Part shown: piece by piece, positions 11,201 to 21,611 of the stretch | Layout: each line of letters starts with the position of its first letter | Position numbering within the stretch: the stretch's first letter is position 1 | Source: Batkoa obscura | Lineage: Eukaryota; Entomophthoromycota; Entomophthoromycetes; Entomophthorales; Batkoaceae | Length of the DNA stretch: 64,000 nucleotides | Assembly: GCA_030770535.1 (NCBI GenBank) | Contig: JASVEC010000067.1 | Span: 56,892 to 120,891 of the forward strand | Reading direction: 5' to 3' | Made by a program: the position numbers and the translations under genes | The notes under the pieces: model-generated | What the model was told of the DNA's origin: nothing | The model's database searches: none | The model's input: the letters and a program-made list of their open reading frames with translations, nothing else

Positions 11201-12201
11201 ATCTTATTTCTTCAAAATCATCCTCAAAACTATGGCTGTCAAATTTAATATCCTCAATACTCTGATTATCATGTTTAATCTCTTCAAATTTGTCGTCATC
11301 ATCAAATCTTACATTCTCTTGATTATCCCTTTCTTCATCAGTTTCCGATTTGTTTGATAAACCTAACCGCAATCCTCCCAAGTTTGGCCTCTTATCACTA
11401 TAACGTCTTACATGTCTTATACCATTATCCACTATGCTATTTTTATCTAATAAATGAAGTATGCTAATTATTGTGCTATTAAATATTAAGCATTATTCTT
11501 ACCGAAATCATTATCTGAAGTAAAACCTACTTCTCGGATTATATCTTGTGAACCATTATTTAATTCATCCACCTTGTAATTCACATTTTCTTCTTCAAGT
11601 GAGTATTTCAACCCTTTGGCTTCATCCTCAACCTTATAGTGGACACCATCATTCATATTAGAACAGTTTTTAATATTTGAACCTTTATTTAGCTTTCCAT
11701 CAACGAACCTTTCTTCGCTTTGGAAATGCTCATAACCTTGCTTTCTTTCTTTCATTTGGTATTGAGGATCAAAGCTAGCCTCTTCTTCGTACCAAGAGTC
11801 ATCATAATGTTCCCATCGATTTGGGTCCTCCCTTCCCTCTTGTTTAGGATTGTCTTCAAAAAATACTCCCCCTTTATAGTTCCCTTCATTGTTTTTTACT
11901 GAACAGATTTTATCAAAATTGGGCAATAAGTCCCCACTTTCGTTAGAATATTTTAACTCTTTAGAAGGTTTTTTATTTAAGTAATATTGATAATTTGATG
12001 CTGAGTTATCCCAGGTGTTTTCAAATTTAGGGGAAACTGGCTTAATTGAAGGTTTGGACGATTTCCTTGGGGCTTTGTAGCCTACTGCTGGTCTATAAAA
12101 TAAAGTTGGTATTTTTTATTTTGGAGTTTGAAATTTATCTTTTACCTCTCTTCCGACCTATAATGCTCTTCTTTTTTTCTTTCTTTTTTATCTGAAGCCA
12201 T
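8259..12201 (-). CDS. Large double-Myb/SANT nuclear protein (paralogue A)
   Basis: Three exons on the minus strand: 12201-12146, 12092-11503, 11446-8259, giving 1277 codons. The 3' exon alone is open but has no ATG at its head. The introns (53 and 56 bp) restore an ATG start reading MASDKKERKKEEHYRSEER. Most of the protein is charged, Asn/Ser/Lys-rich and probably disordered. A Myb/SANT domain lies near residues 845-905 (W..E.IEVLLKAVAKHGENWDRIL). It is followed by LKGRT..SCRNK where TRF/Tbf1-type telobox proteins have a LKDK-like helix. A second Myb-like domain ends the protein (about 1200-1265: WYLSEVDALTKYMSKYGRQWADI). Between them lie repeats of the motif DGLSTSSDS (about residues 990, 1050, 1100). 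Inference: a DNA-binding chromosomal or transcription protein. A telomere role is only suggested by the loop between helices 2 and 3. It pairs with the paralogue at 38.5 kb. Confidence 0.88.
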
Positions 12202-12826
12202 ATCAATTATCAATAGTTTCCAGCTTTAAAGAACTTTTGAAATTTCAATTTTTGGTAAAATTATACTACCTGAACAATTAAAAAAGCGTAGCCAATCATA
12301 AATTATTCTGGTTGATTTCGAGTTAAAATAGCTAACTTTGTAATAGAATGGTGGTAGGCATTAAATCATAATTGCATCCCTAACTAAAAATTGCAGCTTC
12401 AACCGAGATGGTTGTAACCACAGTTCATAGTATATCCATTGTATTTGCGTTTCATATGCTGACTCCTTCAATCAGCCTAGATTAAATTAGGCTATCCTTA
12501 ACTTCTAACCAATCAAGTAAATTTTTTTCATAGTTGATTTAAATTAGAAATTAGAAATTTCATGGTTAGAAAAATTAATTTGTAAAAAAGGTTCTACTGC
12601 CACAATCAATTATTAAAATGTTTGTAATATTTAATGGGCTTGATTGGCTAAAAATAACTGATTGGTCACTCAGGTTTATTTAGTGGGGAGCTCAAAAGGG
12701 TAAATTAAAATACTTTTAGTTCATTTTGACTTGCTTAATTGTAAAGTAAATTAAAGCTGTTTTTAAGACTTAACATGTCACTACGTTAGTCATTAACTTT
12801 AAATAATATCTTTTAAAAATATTAAA

Positions 12827-12927
12827 TATGGGGTGTTTTTTTTGGTTTCATTATTTTTTCCATTTTTTAAACGCTATTTGAGCAGAAAGGTTAGTAAAAT
12901 TCTTAAACAAAAAAATACATCCCCATA
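12827..12927 (+). mobile_element. MITE copy, near full length
   Basis: Opens TATGGGGTG and closes CATCCCCATA. It is a few bases short in the GGAAAG..GTTAG segment. It lies 625 bp upstream of the Myb gene start. Confidence 0.85.
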
Positions 12928-13143
12928 TATAAAATATTATTTATAATTTTTATTATAACTAAGTATTAATTTAATTTATCAAATTTTTTTATAAATATGA
13001 GTTGGTAATATTTTTAAATGTTAAAATAATATAAAAAATAACTTTTAAAAAAATTGGAAATTGTTAACTTGTATTAATACACAGACCAACTATTTATTTT
13101 ATTTTATTTTATTTTTATTGTTTTATTTTTATTATTTATTATT

Positions 13144-13251
13144 TATAGGGAGTTGTATTTTTGTGTTTAAGAATTTTACTAACAATCTTTTCACTCAAAT
13201 AGCGCTTAAAAGATAGAAAAAATAATGAAACCAAAAAAAACATCCTTCATA
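13144..13251 (-). mobile_element. MITE copy, ends partly decayed
   Basis: Reverse orientation (GTTTAAGAATTTTACTAAC near the left end). Opens TATAGGGAG and closes CATCCTTCATA. Confidence 0.8.
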
Positions 13252-13620
13252 TGTTATAGTAATTTTATTAAATTATTTGAAACCTTAAAATAATTTTTAA
13301 CTTTTTTTAAAAAATTATATATATTAGTATAATAGATTTTGGATAAATTATATTTATTTTTTAGTGTTTATTTTAACTTATAGTATTATAAGTTTTAATT
13401 TAAAAAAATTAAGCTGAAAGTTAATTATTTTTTATAAATTTATTAATAAGCAACATAATTCAAAAAAATTAAAATAAAAAAGCATTAAAATAACAACAAT
13501 ATAATTTATTATAACAATTTTTATAAATATTTAATAATAGTAATTAAACTGTGTTTTATTAATAAAACATTTAATTTAATTTAAACCATGATAAATATTT
13601 CTTATTATTTAATACATTGT

Positions 13621-13720
13621 AAACAAAAAAATACATTCCTATATGTAAGAATTTTACTAACAATTTTTCCACTTAAATGGAAAAAATAATGAAGCAAAAA
13701 AAAAAACACCCTCTCTCATA
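13621..13720 (-). mobile_element. MITE fragments abutting tRNA-Glu
   Basis: A right-end scrap in forward orientation (AATACATTCCTATA, to 13643) runs straight into a shortened reverse-orientation copy. That copy ends CACCCTCTCTCATA at 13720, the base next to the tRNA 3' end. The central AGCGC core is deleted. The A-run at 13698-13706 is a T-run on the tRNA strand. Confidence 0.75.
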
Positions 13721-13792
13721 CTTCCTCACGGGGAATCGAACCCCGGCCGTTCCGGTGAAAGCGGAAAATCCTAACCACTGGACCATGAAGAA
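13721..13792 (-). tRNA. tRNA-Glu(TTC): tRNA-Glu (TTC anticodon)
   Basis: 72 nt with no intron. On the minus strand the acceptor stem TTCTTCA pairs with TGAGGAA (one G-U). The D arm reads GGTCCAGTGGTTAGGA, the anticodon loop is CTTTCAC with TTC, and the T arm is CGGGGTTCGATTCCCCG, which also forms the B box. It is identical over its full length to the copy at 17.17 kb. CCA is not encoded, as expected for a eukaryote. Confidence 0.96.
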
Positions 13793-14135
13793 TAAAGATA
13801 ATTGCGGTTATTATTATATAAATCGTCAAATTTTAACTCTTTAAATGTCAAAGCAACTATTTATAAAGTTTAGTAGTACATATTTTAAAGGATGGAGATT
13901 TACTTTTCTTATATATCTAAAAAGTTTTACCAAACAAACAAGAAACTTTAATTTTAGATACAAAAAGCCTTTCCTAACTTATTTAGCTTATAGTCAAACC
14001 TCAATTTATGTTTGTAAACATTGAAAAATATTGTTTCATTCTTCTTAGAATCTTGTAGGCTTTAAGTACAAATTTGATTCATAAAATTTTTTTCCTTCAA
14101 TCTTCCAATTTTTATTTTGTCAAAAAATCGAAAAA

Positions 14136-16586
14136 ATGGAAATTGAATATTTAAGTAGTGGAATCAATCGAGTAGCAAATAATTTAAATCATATAACAAT
14201 AGATACTGTTGATCACCTTTGCTTCGGTTCAGATAATAATGTCGTTTTATTGAATTGTGAGGTTGGTAATTAGTTATTAGTAAACCTTTTTTTTTAATAC
14301 TTTTATTTCGTTTAGAATGGTAATGCCAAGTCTTTAAAGGGTCATAAAGCCAGAGTTAGCTTTGTTATTGAGGAAAAAGGTAAATTAATAATTATTACTC
14401 GTAGCTTTAACTCATAAATAGATAGAAAGCTCAGGACTAATTAGTGGAGATGCTGAAGGTGAAGTAATCTATTGGAGTTATGACAATGGGTTCAAAATTA
14501 CTAAAAGATTTCAATCAAACCATAGTATCAACCATGTTAGTTCCTTTAAAAAAAAAGAAACAGTTTATTTTATTACATGTGACAATGGAGGTTACGTACG
14601 AGTATTCAATCTGGAAAAAGAAATACAAACTATTTGTTTTAATAAAGACAACATCTTATGTGTTAAGGCGATGTATTTTGAAAACCAAGTTCTTATCGTA
14701 ATGGGCGGCACCGATAAAAAGTTATATTTGTATAAATTTGGCGACGAACTAGAAAAAATAGTAGATTTAGGTGGCCATGAAGACTGGATCAGAAGTATTG
14801 ATCACAAGATAGTAAATGAGGAGTTATTTATTGCTACCGGATGTCAAGATTCATTTATAAGAATTTATAAAATTAGTAGCAACCAAAGAGAAGAGGATAA
14901 TAACAATAAGATAGAAGGAAAGCTTAATAACAACAGCTTTCAGTTTTACTTAAATTCAAACAATTACACAATCAACTTAGATACATTCTTATCTTCTCAT
15001 TCTTCATGGATTTATTCAGTTAAATTTCATTCTTTAGAAAACGAGTTGGTCTTAGCTTCATCATCTGCGGATAAAAGTATTATCATATGGAAGCCTGATA
15101 GCGAAAATGAGTTGTGGTTAAATACAGCTCAATTGGGTGAAATGGGGGGGTATAATTTGGGATTCTATTCGATTTTATTTTTAAACGATACACTTTATGC
15201 AGGAGGATATTATGGGGCAGTTCATTGTTTTAAATTTAATAGTGACCAATGGAAAACAGTCCCCTTTTATTCTGGGCATTTTAATCAGGTAAAATCCATT
15301 GCTTTTGATCCTGAACTGGATTATTTTGTGACTTTAAGGTAAGTGCATTGTTATTGTTAATTATACGATATCATTAACTATTCATTTAGTTTGGATCAAA
15401 CTACTCGTTGCTTTTCTAATCAAGGGACTAAATGGCAAGAAATCGCACGACCACAAATTCATGGGTATGATTTAACACAATTAGCTTTTATTAAGAGTTT
15501 ACAGTTAGCATCAGCGGCAGATGAAAAAGTATTAAGATTATTAGAAGCACCCAAATCATTTGGAAAATTATACAATCAATTTAAAAACGAATCCATTTTC
15601 AACCAAGAACAGATTGATGCTCGTCCCAATGATGCTAGCTTACCCGCCTTAGGATTATCAAATAAAGAAATTGACCAATCACATATTATTTTAGAAAATC
15701 CACCTTCTGAAGAGCAATTACTTCAATACACTCTTTGGCCCGAGGTTGACAAATTGTAATCTGCTCTATAGTTTCATTTACCTTTACTTACTCGTTTATT
15801 TAACTTTAGGTACGGTCATGGTTACGAACTGCTTTCACTAGCTGTTAGTCCAGTAAATAAATACATAGCCACCACTTGTAAAGCAAATACAAGCCAGCAT
15901 GCTGTGATTCGAATTTATGATGGAAACACATTTAAAGAATTATTACCTCCTTTAGAATCACACCATCTTAGTATAACTAGTCTTACTTATTCTGATGATG
16001 ACAAATACCTCTTTTCCTCAGGAAAAGACCGTAGCATTTCAGTGTTCATTAAGATAGAATCCACTGGCAATCCATATAAACTTTTATACAAGTTAGAAAA
16101 AGCGCATTCTAGAATTGTGTGGGGACTTAATATTATTAAAAATTCAATTTTAGCTTCTGTTTCCAGAGATGGTTGGGTAATTTCAATAATACATATTTTA
16201 TATCATATTAATCCTTTAGTTAAAATTATGGACCGTCCAAGAAAGTGGTATTACTCTATTAACTTCTTTAGATATATCCGTCTCCATTACATGTATTACT
16301 TCAATCAACCTTGGATCTTATGATCTCCTTGCACTTGGTTTAGAATCTGGTGACATAACATTATATAAACTTAAAAACAATGAATTACATCCTATTGTAG
16401 TTGATCAAAGGTATACTACACATTTGGCTTTAATTAATATTAAACCTAATTTTGTTTTTTGATAGCAATTCTCCAGCTAAACAGGTCAATCAATTAGCAT
16501 TTAAAACTATTAGTAACCAACTTAAATTAGCAGCAGTGGCTAATGACAATTCGGTTAGAGTATTCAACATTAATTTAGAACAATAG
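14136..16586 (+). CDS. ELP2: Elongator complex protein 2 (WD40)
   Basis: Seven exons: 14136-14261, 14316-14379, 14426-15338, 15390-15755, 15810-16176, 16220-16410, 16466-16586; 715 codons. The introns are 43-55 bp. WD40 blades recur throughout (GHEDWIRSID, HSSWIYSVKFH, ASSSADKSIIIW, SGKDRSISVF, SVSRDGWLKLW). Elp2-specific stretches are RPQIHGYDLTQLAF, ARPNDASLPALGLSNK and LWPEVDKLYGHGYELLSL. In the family Elp2 is the double-propeller scaffold of the Elp1-Elp2-Elp3 module, which makes the cm5/mcm5-type modifications of wobble uridine in tRNAs; the two tRNA-Glu(TTC) genes that flank this gene encode such a tRNA. At 715 residues it is somewhat shorter than the ~790 of yeast. Oddity: the first intron appears to start GTTGGT rather than GTAAGT-like. 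The other possible donors in that stretch do not keep the frame open. Confidence 0.94.
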
Positions 16587-16918
16587 TTAGAGCTATAGAA
16601 TTTTGAAAATATCTTCATTATGCATAATGCTCTTTAAAGATATTTTAATATACAAAATAAAAATAAAGTTCATGTTACATATGATACAACTTACATGTTT
16701 AATTTATATATTAAATTAAATATAACTATAAAAATAATTAGTGTTAATAGGATCTATTAAAATAAAATAAGGTTTTAAAAATGATATAAAAGCAAAAATT
16801 ATAGATTGAGAGCGAGTAGCTTTGTAAAAACTATAAAAGGTAGTAATCTTTTTTAAATTTATAAGAATAGCATCAAATTTAAAATGACTCCACTTATTTC
16901 ACCTTTTAATTAATATTA
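16587..16918. other. AT-rich intergenic DNA
   Basis: 332 bp after the ELP2 stop, up to the first MITE of the repeat-rich zone. Nothing recognised. Confidence 0.4.
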
Positions 16919-17021
16919 TATGGGAATGTATTTTTGTATTTAGAATTTTACTAACAATTTTTCCACTCAAATAGCGCTTAAAAGATAGAAAAAGTGACGA
17001 AGCTAAAAAAATATCCCTATA
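16919..17021 (-). mobile_element. MITE copy, full length
   Basis: Opens TATGGGAATG and closes ATATCCCTATA. The AATAGCGCTTAAAA core is intact. It lies 150 bp before the second tRNA-Glu. Confidence 0.85.
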
Positions 17022-17168
17022 TATACTTTGGCATTTTTAAAAAATTCAGAGATTAAATCTTGTGGTGTTTGACAGTTTACTATTGAACATCTATAACTAT
17101 GATCATTAAACATGCTACTTAAATATTTTTTATATTATATTATTATTGCTTGTTTAAACTTGAAAATA

Positions 17169-17240
17169 TTCTTCATGGTCCAGTGGTTAGGATTTTCCGC
17201 TTTCACCGGAACGGCCGGGGTTCGATTCCCCGTGAGGAAG
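17169..17240 (+). tRNA. tRNA-Glu(TTC): tRNA-Glu (TTC anticodon), second copy
   Basis: Same 72-nt sequence as the gene at 13.72 kb, in opposite orientation. It is followed at once by TAATTTTTGG, a T5 run suited to Pol III termination. The flanks of the two copies differ apart from ATTCTTCATGG at the 5' edge, so the identity is confined to the gene. Confidence 0.96.
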
Positions 17241-17262
17241 TAATTTTTGGATTCGCATCACT

Positions 17263-17358
17263 CTTTTTAAATATTAACATTTACTAAAAATTTTTTGCTC
17301 AAATAATATTTAAAAAATAAAAAAAAGCGATAAAACCAAAAAAACATCTTTGTGTATA
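17263..17358 (-). mobile_element. MITE relic downstream of tRNA-Glu
   Basis: Diverged: ATTTACTAAAAATTTTTTGCTCAAATAAT, then GCGATAAAACCAAAAAAACATC. The left terminus is lost. It starts about 20 bp beyond the tRNA end. Confidence 0.6.
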
Positions 17359-17419
17359 TAAAACTGCTTGTAAAAGTTTTAAGTTAACCTGTGGTCAGCT
17401 GTTTTTAAAAATAATTATA

Positions 17420-17490
17420 AAAACGTTTTTTTAATTTCATCTTTTTTTTTATTTTTTAAACATTATTTAAATGGAAAAATTATGTATATA
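17420..17490 (+). mobile_element. MITE relic, right half missing
   Basis: Only the left half (TTTTAATTTCATC to AAATGGAAAAATTATG) can be followed; the core has mutated to AAACATTATTTAAATGG. Confidence 0.5.
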
Positions 17491-17656
17491 TAAAATAAAA
17501 GCTAGACATTATTATTATTTTATGCTCAATAATATATTTCTATAGTTTGAAAATAGCTTATATAACTAATAACTTAAAAATTAAGTTTTAAAAAAACTAA
17601 AACAACTTTTGTTTTTGTTTCTATTTTATTTTTCAAGTCCAGCTTTTTTATTTTTG

Positions 17657-17760
17657 TTTGGGAATGTTTTTTTTGGTTTCATTACTTTTTCCATCTTTTA
17701 AGCGCTATTTAAGTGAAAAAACTATTAGTAAAATTCTTAAACAAAAAAATACATCCCCAT
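17657..17760 (+). mobile_element. MITE copy, full length
   Basis: Opens TTTGGGAATG and closes ACATCCCCAT. The AAGCGCTATTTAAGTG core is kept. Confidence 0.85.
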
Positions 17761-17868
17761 TTATAGCATTTATTTTATTAAATATAAAAATGTTTATCTA
17801 TTTGAGTTTATTTTTATAAAATTTTGTTATATTACTAATTAATTTATATTAATAATTATTTAGATATA

Positions 17869-17970
17869 TATAAAGATGTATTTTTTTGTTTAAAATTTTA
17901 TTAATAATTGTTCTACTTTAAATAGCACTTAAAAAATAAAAAAGTGATAAGACTAAAAAAAATACCCCTG
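17869..17970 (-). mobile_element. MITE relic
   Basis: Reverse orientation, decayed: TATAAAGATGTATTTTTTTG at the left, ATACCCCTGG at the right, and AATAGCACTTAAAAAAT in the core. Confidence 0.7.
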
Positions 17971-18191
17971 GTGTGTATTATAATAAAAAATAAAATCAAT
18001 TTAGACATCTTTTATTATTATTTTCTAATAGAATGATGGGTTTTTTATAGTACATGTTTTTTAATGAATTAATCATAAAAAACAAAGTAGTTAAAAAAAC
18101 ATGAATTAAATTATAACTATTTAAACTAATAAAAATATAACTGATTTATAATAAAACATTATGACAAAAACTAATTAGATGTTTAATAACA

Positions 18192-18296
18192 TATGGGGAT
18201 GTATTTTTTTGTTCAAGAATTTTACTAATAATCTTTCCACTCAAATAGCGCTTAAAAAATGCAAAAAGTAATGAAACCAAAAAAAACATCCCCATA
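18192..18296 (-). mobile_element. MITE copy, intact ends
   Basis: 105 bp from TATGGGGATG to CATCCCCATA. It is one of the cleanest reverse-orientation copies, so both terminal inverted repeats can be read directly. Confidence 0.9.
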
Positions 18297-18379
18297 TTAA
18301 GCTTTTATTTTTATTTATTTAATAATTTTTTTTATAAAAGTGTTGTTTGTAGTAATAATAAGTTCATAAATAAAGTAAA

Positions 18380-18475
18380 TATGGGAGTGTTTTTTTTGGG
18401 TTTATCACTTTTTGCATCTTTTAAGCACTGTTTTTGAGCAGAAAAATCCTTAGTAAAATTCTTAGACATAAAAAG
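18380..18475 (+). mobile_element. MITE copy cut at its right end
   Basis: Opens TATGGGAGTG. The right end dissolves into an AAAAG microsatellite (18473-18495) and then transposon-B sequence, so this junction marks a deletion or slippage event. Confidence 0.75.
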
Positions 18476-18557
18476 AAAAGAAAAGAAAAGAAAAGTTATT
18501 AGAGCTTACTGTTAATAATAACAAACTTAATCAAGCAATATATAAAATTAATACTTT

Positions 18558-19124
18558 TGTGAAATATTGCTTTATTAGCTCTCAAATTGATTATAACACA
18601 ACAATCACTTAAGTTACTGTGTTCTCAAGTTCAAACACAATCAAGTCAGAGTCCCTTATTTTAATTTGCTGCGAAAATTTATAACTTAATATTGCAAAGA
18701 ATATTGGAGGTGTTTTTTTTGGCTTCATTATTTTTTCCATTTTTTAAGCGCTATTTGAGTGGAAAGATTATTAGTAAAATTCTTGAACAAAAAAATACAT
18801 CCCCATTATCCCTCTCGTTTTGATATCCATACTTGTTGGAATATAAAAGAGATTCTTCAATATAATAACTCGAGGCTTTTCAATTGGATTACTCCCTGAT
18901 AACGTATCATTAATAAAGTCACTAAGTCTTTCTGACAACATCTTATATATTTTTTACGGTAGTATCTTCCATTGTATTTGTTTTACATAATTCGTAGCTT
19001 ATTGCGTACTATTTCTATTAAGTTGAGTCTATCTTGGTTACATAAACTAAGACCGTTCGACTCAAGGCAAGTTAATTAAGCAAGAGTAGCTTTTAACTCC
19101 AACCACTGAGTATCAACTTTCACA
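18558..19124 (-). mobile_element. Solo-LTR-like repeat, interrupted by a MITE
   Basis: Ends TGTGAAA and TTTCACA with the 4-bp flanking duplication CTTT (18554-18557 and 19125-19128). The insertion sits in transposon copy B. A MITE is nested within it. There is no internal coding region; it is a fossil of an LTR-type element or a similarly ended repeat. Family not assigned. Confidence 0.6.
18704..18806 (+). mobile_element. MITE nested in LTR-like repeat
   Basis: Opens TATTGGAGGTG and closes ACATCCCCATT. It is younger than the LTR-like copy that it interrupts. Confidence 0.85.
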
Positions 19125-19195
19125 CTTTAAAGGAAACAGGGAATAAAAACCAATAAGATTATTCAAAAATAATTAGTAATAATAAAACACCAACA

Positions 19196-19986
19196 TTACA
19201 ACCTATTATTAAAAATACAAAAAAAAATTAATGAGCAAATTGAGATTATTATACAATATTTACTTGATAATTTAACTATTTCATCAAGATTCAATAAAGA
19301 AAATAATGATAATAAATATTCGTCAGAGAATATATATATATTAAATAAAAGTAGAAGGATGATATATAGTAAATATTTTAATGATTTGAAAGATAAAGCA
19401 ATAGCTAGGTCAACATTCTTTAAATATATACCAGATAATTTTAAAAACTCAGTAAGAAAAACAGATTTATGTAATATATGTGCCCAGTATACAGTTAGAA
19501 AAAAGTTATTTGAAAATAAAATAAAATAAAATAAATACAGCGACAAAAAATAAAGCAGAGATAGAGGAATCTTTTAATAAAGAAAAAAGGTTATATAAAT
19601 TACATGAATTTTGTGTTGATACTCAAAAAAACATACTCAATGAAACTATTGAAAAATTAAATAATACAAGTTGTATAATAATTTTAGACTTTAAACAAAA
19701 TATGGAAATAGGAACAAGACCAGATCCAATAAACTTAGATCATTATAATAAACAAGCTATATCAGTATTAGGGTTTGGCGTTTTATATTTAAAGAGTGAA
19801 AAAATAATGAAACCAAAAAAAACATCCTCATATGAAAGAAACAAAGATATAAAAAAAATAAAAAAAATAGAAGGTATTAGAAAGTATTTACATTTTGTTA
19901 AACGTGGTAATAAACTACAATGTTATCCAGTATCTGATAGATCAAAAAAAAGCGATATAATTTCAATTAAAGTTATAGAGTCTACA
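19196..19986 (+). pseudogene. Transposase-like remnant, copy B
   Basis: Stretches of the transposase seen in copy A: DNLTISSRFNKENNDNKY, ARSTFFKYIPDNF, RKTDLCNICAQYTVRKK (out of one frame), then a 95-codon open piece at 19702-19989 starting MEIGTRPDPINLDHYNKQA. That piece carries a MITE-derived stretch KIMKPKKTSSYE, then the C-terminal tail RNKDIKKIKKIEGIRKYLHF. The middle of the protein (about 440 bp of copy A) is deleted. Not functional as it stands. Confidence 0.75.
19799..19832 (-). mobile_element. MITE scrap bridging a transposon deletion
   Basis: AATAATGAAACC..AACATCCTCATA is the last ~33 bp of a reverse MITE. It is left where copy A has about 440 bp of transposase sequence (34.10-34.54 kb), and it keeps the frame open across the junction. 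Confidence 0.8.
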
Positions 19987-20657
19987 TAGAGGATAGAAAA
20001 ATTAAAAGGTCAATCCCAGTTTATCTTACAAAAATAACACAAAATTTAAAAGTTTCAATATTTAGTAAGCAAGTAAGTAGCTTATTAGATGATAGAAATC
20101 AATTATTAAATGTTGATATTACTTAAAGTAATAACAGTTAAGTTAATAAATAGTCAAAGAGCAAGTAGTTGTAATAATAAGTAAAAACTATTATTACACT
20201 GCTTATGTTCCATAGGGTTGGTTAATTATAGTTTTGGGGCTAACCACTCCCTCCTATAGAACTATTTATTAACTTAGTGATATATTGATAATGTAATTAT
20301 AACATTAAAATAATTTATTCATTTGATAGCAAATCTGCAGTGTTGAATATAAAACAGTTAATAATAAATATTTCTCAATAAAGTTATATAAAAGTATATA
20401 TTTATTTACATATTACAACTTTGACTAATATCACTATACAGGCTATATTAGTAAAATCTTTACTAATCCAGAAATTTATGTTAAATTTAATAAAAATTCC
20501 GCTAATTAACAATATAAATTATAGCAAAATAATTTAAAACTGTGTCGGGTACCTTTGGCTTTTAATAAGGAATTTATCTTTATAAATTTTAAGCAGTTTT
20601 CAAAATATAAATATTTAAAAATTGGATAAAAAAATGAAACCAATTCGGACACCCCCA

Positions 20658-20760
20658 TATGGGGATGTATTTTTTGTTTAAGAATTTTACTAACAATCTT
20701 TCCGCTCAAACAACACTTAAAAAATGAAAAAGCGATGAAACCAAAAAAAGCATCCTCATA
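20658..20760 (-). mobile_element. MITE abutting end of transposon B
   Basis: TATGGGGATG begins on the TA that ends the transposon (CACCCCCATATGGGG), so the two elements share that TA. Closes CATCCTCATA. Confidence 0.88.
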
Positions 20761-21053
20761 TTATTATAAATATACCTTTAAGTTAGTAAACAGCACATTG
20801 CATTAATAATTGCATCTTTTATTAAAGTATTTACGATTGAAATGATTATTAATATAGATGTAGTTATTAATAAATGTGTTGTTTTACGAACTTGAGGGAG
20901 GGGGTCTAGCCTATTATTTACAGTTAAATTTATTAAATTACTTTTTATTAAGATAAGACAAAAAAATTCAAAATAGATCTAAAGAATAGAAATTAATTGA
21001 TTTAAGCTTAATTTTTATTTATAATGTAATATGACAATCAATTTATTATTTTT
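20761..21053. other. Palindrome spacer, unassigned AT-rich DNA
   Basis: Non-repeated in this window. It contains a small G-rich run (GAGGGAGGGGG near 20894). No gene seen. Confidence 0.35.
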
Positions 21054-21107
21054 AAACAGTACTCAAAAGATGGAAAAAGTAATGAAAGCCAAAAAAACAC
21101 TTCCATA
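21054..21107 (-). mobile_element. MITE right-half fragment
   Basis: AAACAGTACTCAAAAGATGG through AACACTTCCATA. The left half is absent. Confidence 0.65.
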
Positions 21108-21211
21108 CTGATATTAAAGAAATAGCTAACTTCCTACCCAAATATGATTTACATTTAGTAAAAAAAGGGTAAATTATTGATTCTATATTAATATTATAAC
21201 TACATTATTAA

Positions 21212-21317
21212 TAGAGGATATGTTTTTTTGGTTTCATCACTTTTTCTATCTTTTTAGCACTATTTGAGCAGAAAGATTGCTTAATAAAATTCTTGAACAA
21301 AAAAATGCATCCTCAAT
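21212..21317 (+). mobile_element. MITE copy at truncated end of transposon C
   Basis: Opens TAGAGGATATG and closes ATGCATCCTCAATA. Transposon C stops here, at the TA of its GTGATATAT sequence; the terminal ~380 bp of C are missing. Confidence 0.8.
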
Positions 21318-21611
21318 ATATCACTAAGTTAATAAATAGTTCTATAGGAGGGAGTGGTTAGCCCCAAAACTATAATTAACCAACCCTATGTAACATAAGC
21401 AGTATAATAATAGTTTTTACTTATTATTACAACTACTTGCTCTTTGACTATTTATTAACTTAACTGTTATTACTTTAAGTAATATCAACATTTAATAATT
21501 GATTTCTATCATCTAATAAGCTACTTACTTGCTTACTAAATATTGAAACTTTTAAATTTTGTGTTATTTTTGTAAGATAAACTGGGATTGACCTTTTAAT
21601 TTTTCTATCCT

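Larger units (their letters stand above)
18488..20660 (+). mobile_element. TIR DNA transposon, copy B (5' truncated)
   Basis: Begins inside the transposase-like reading region (18496: TTATTAGAGC..AACTTAATCAAGCAAT) and ends at the genuine right terminus GAAACCAATTCGGACACC at 20635-20660. It contains an LTR-like insertion (18558-19124) with its own MITE, and the deletion described under the MITE scrap at 19799. It forms the left arm of a large inverted repeat with copy C. The conserved 3' noncoding part (for example TTGGGGCTAACCACTCCCTC at 20234) is present. Confidence 0.8.
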
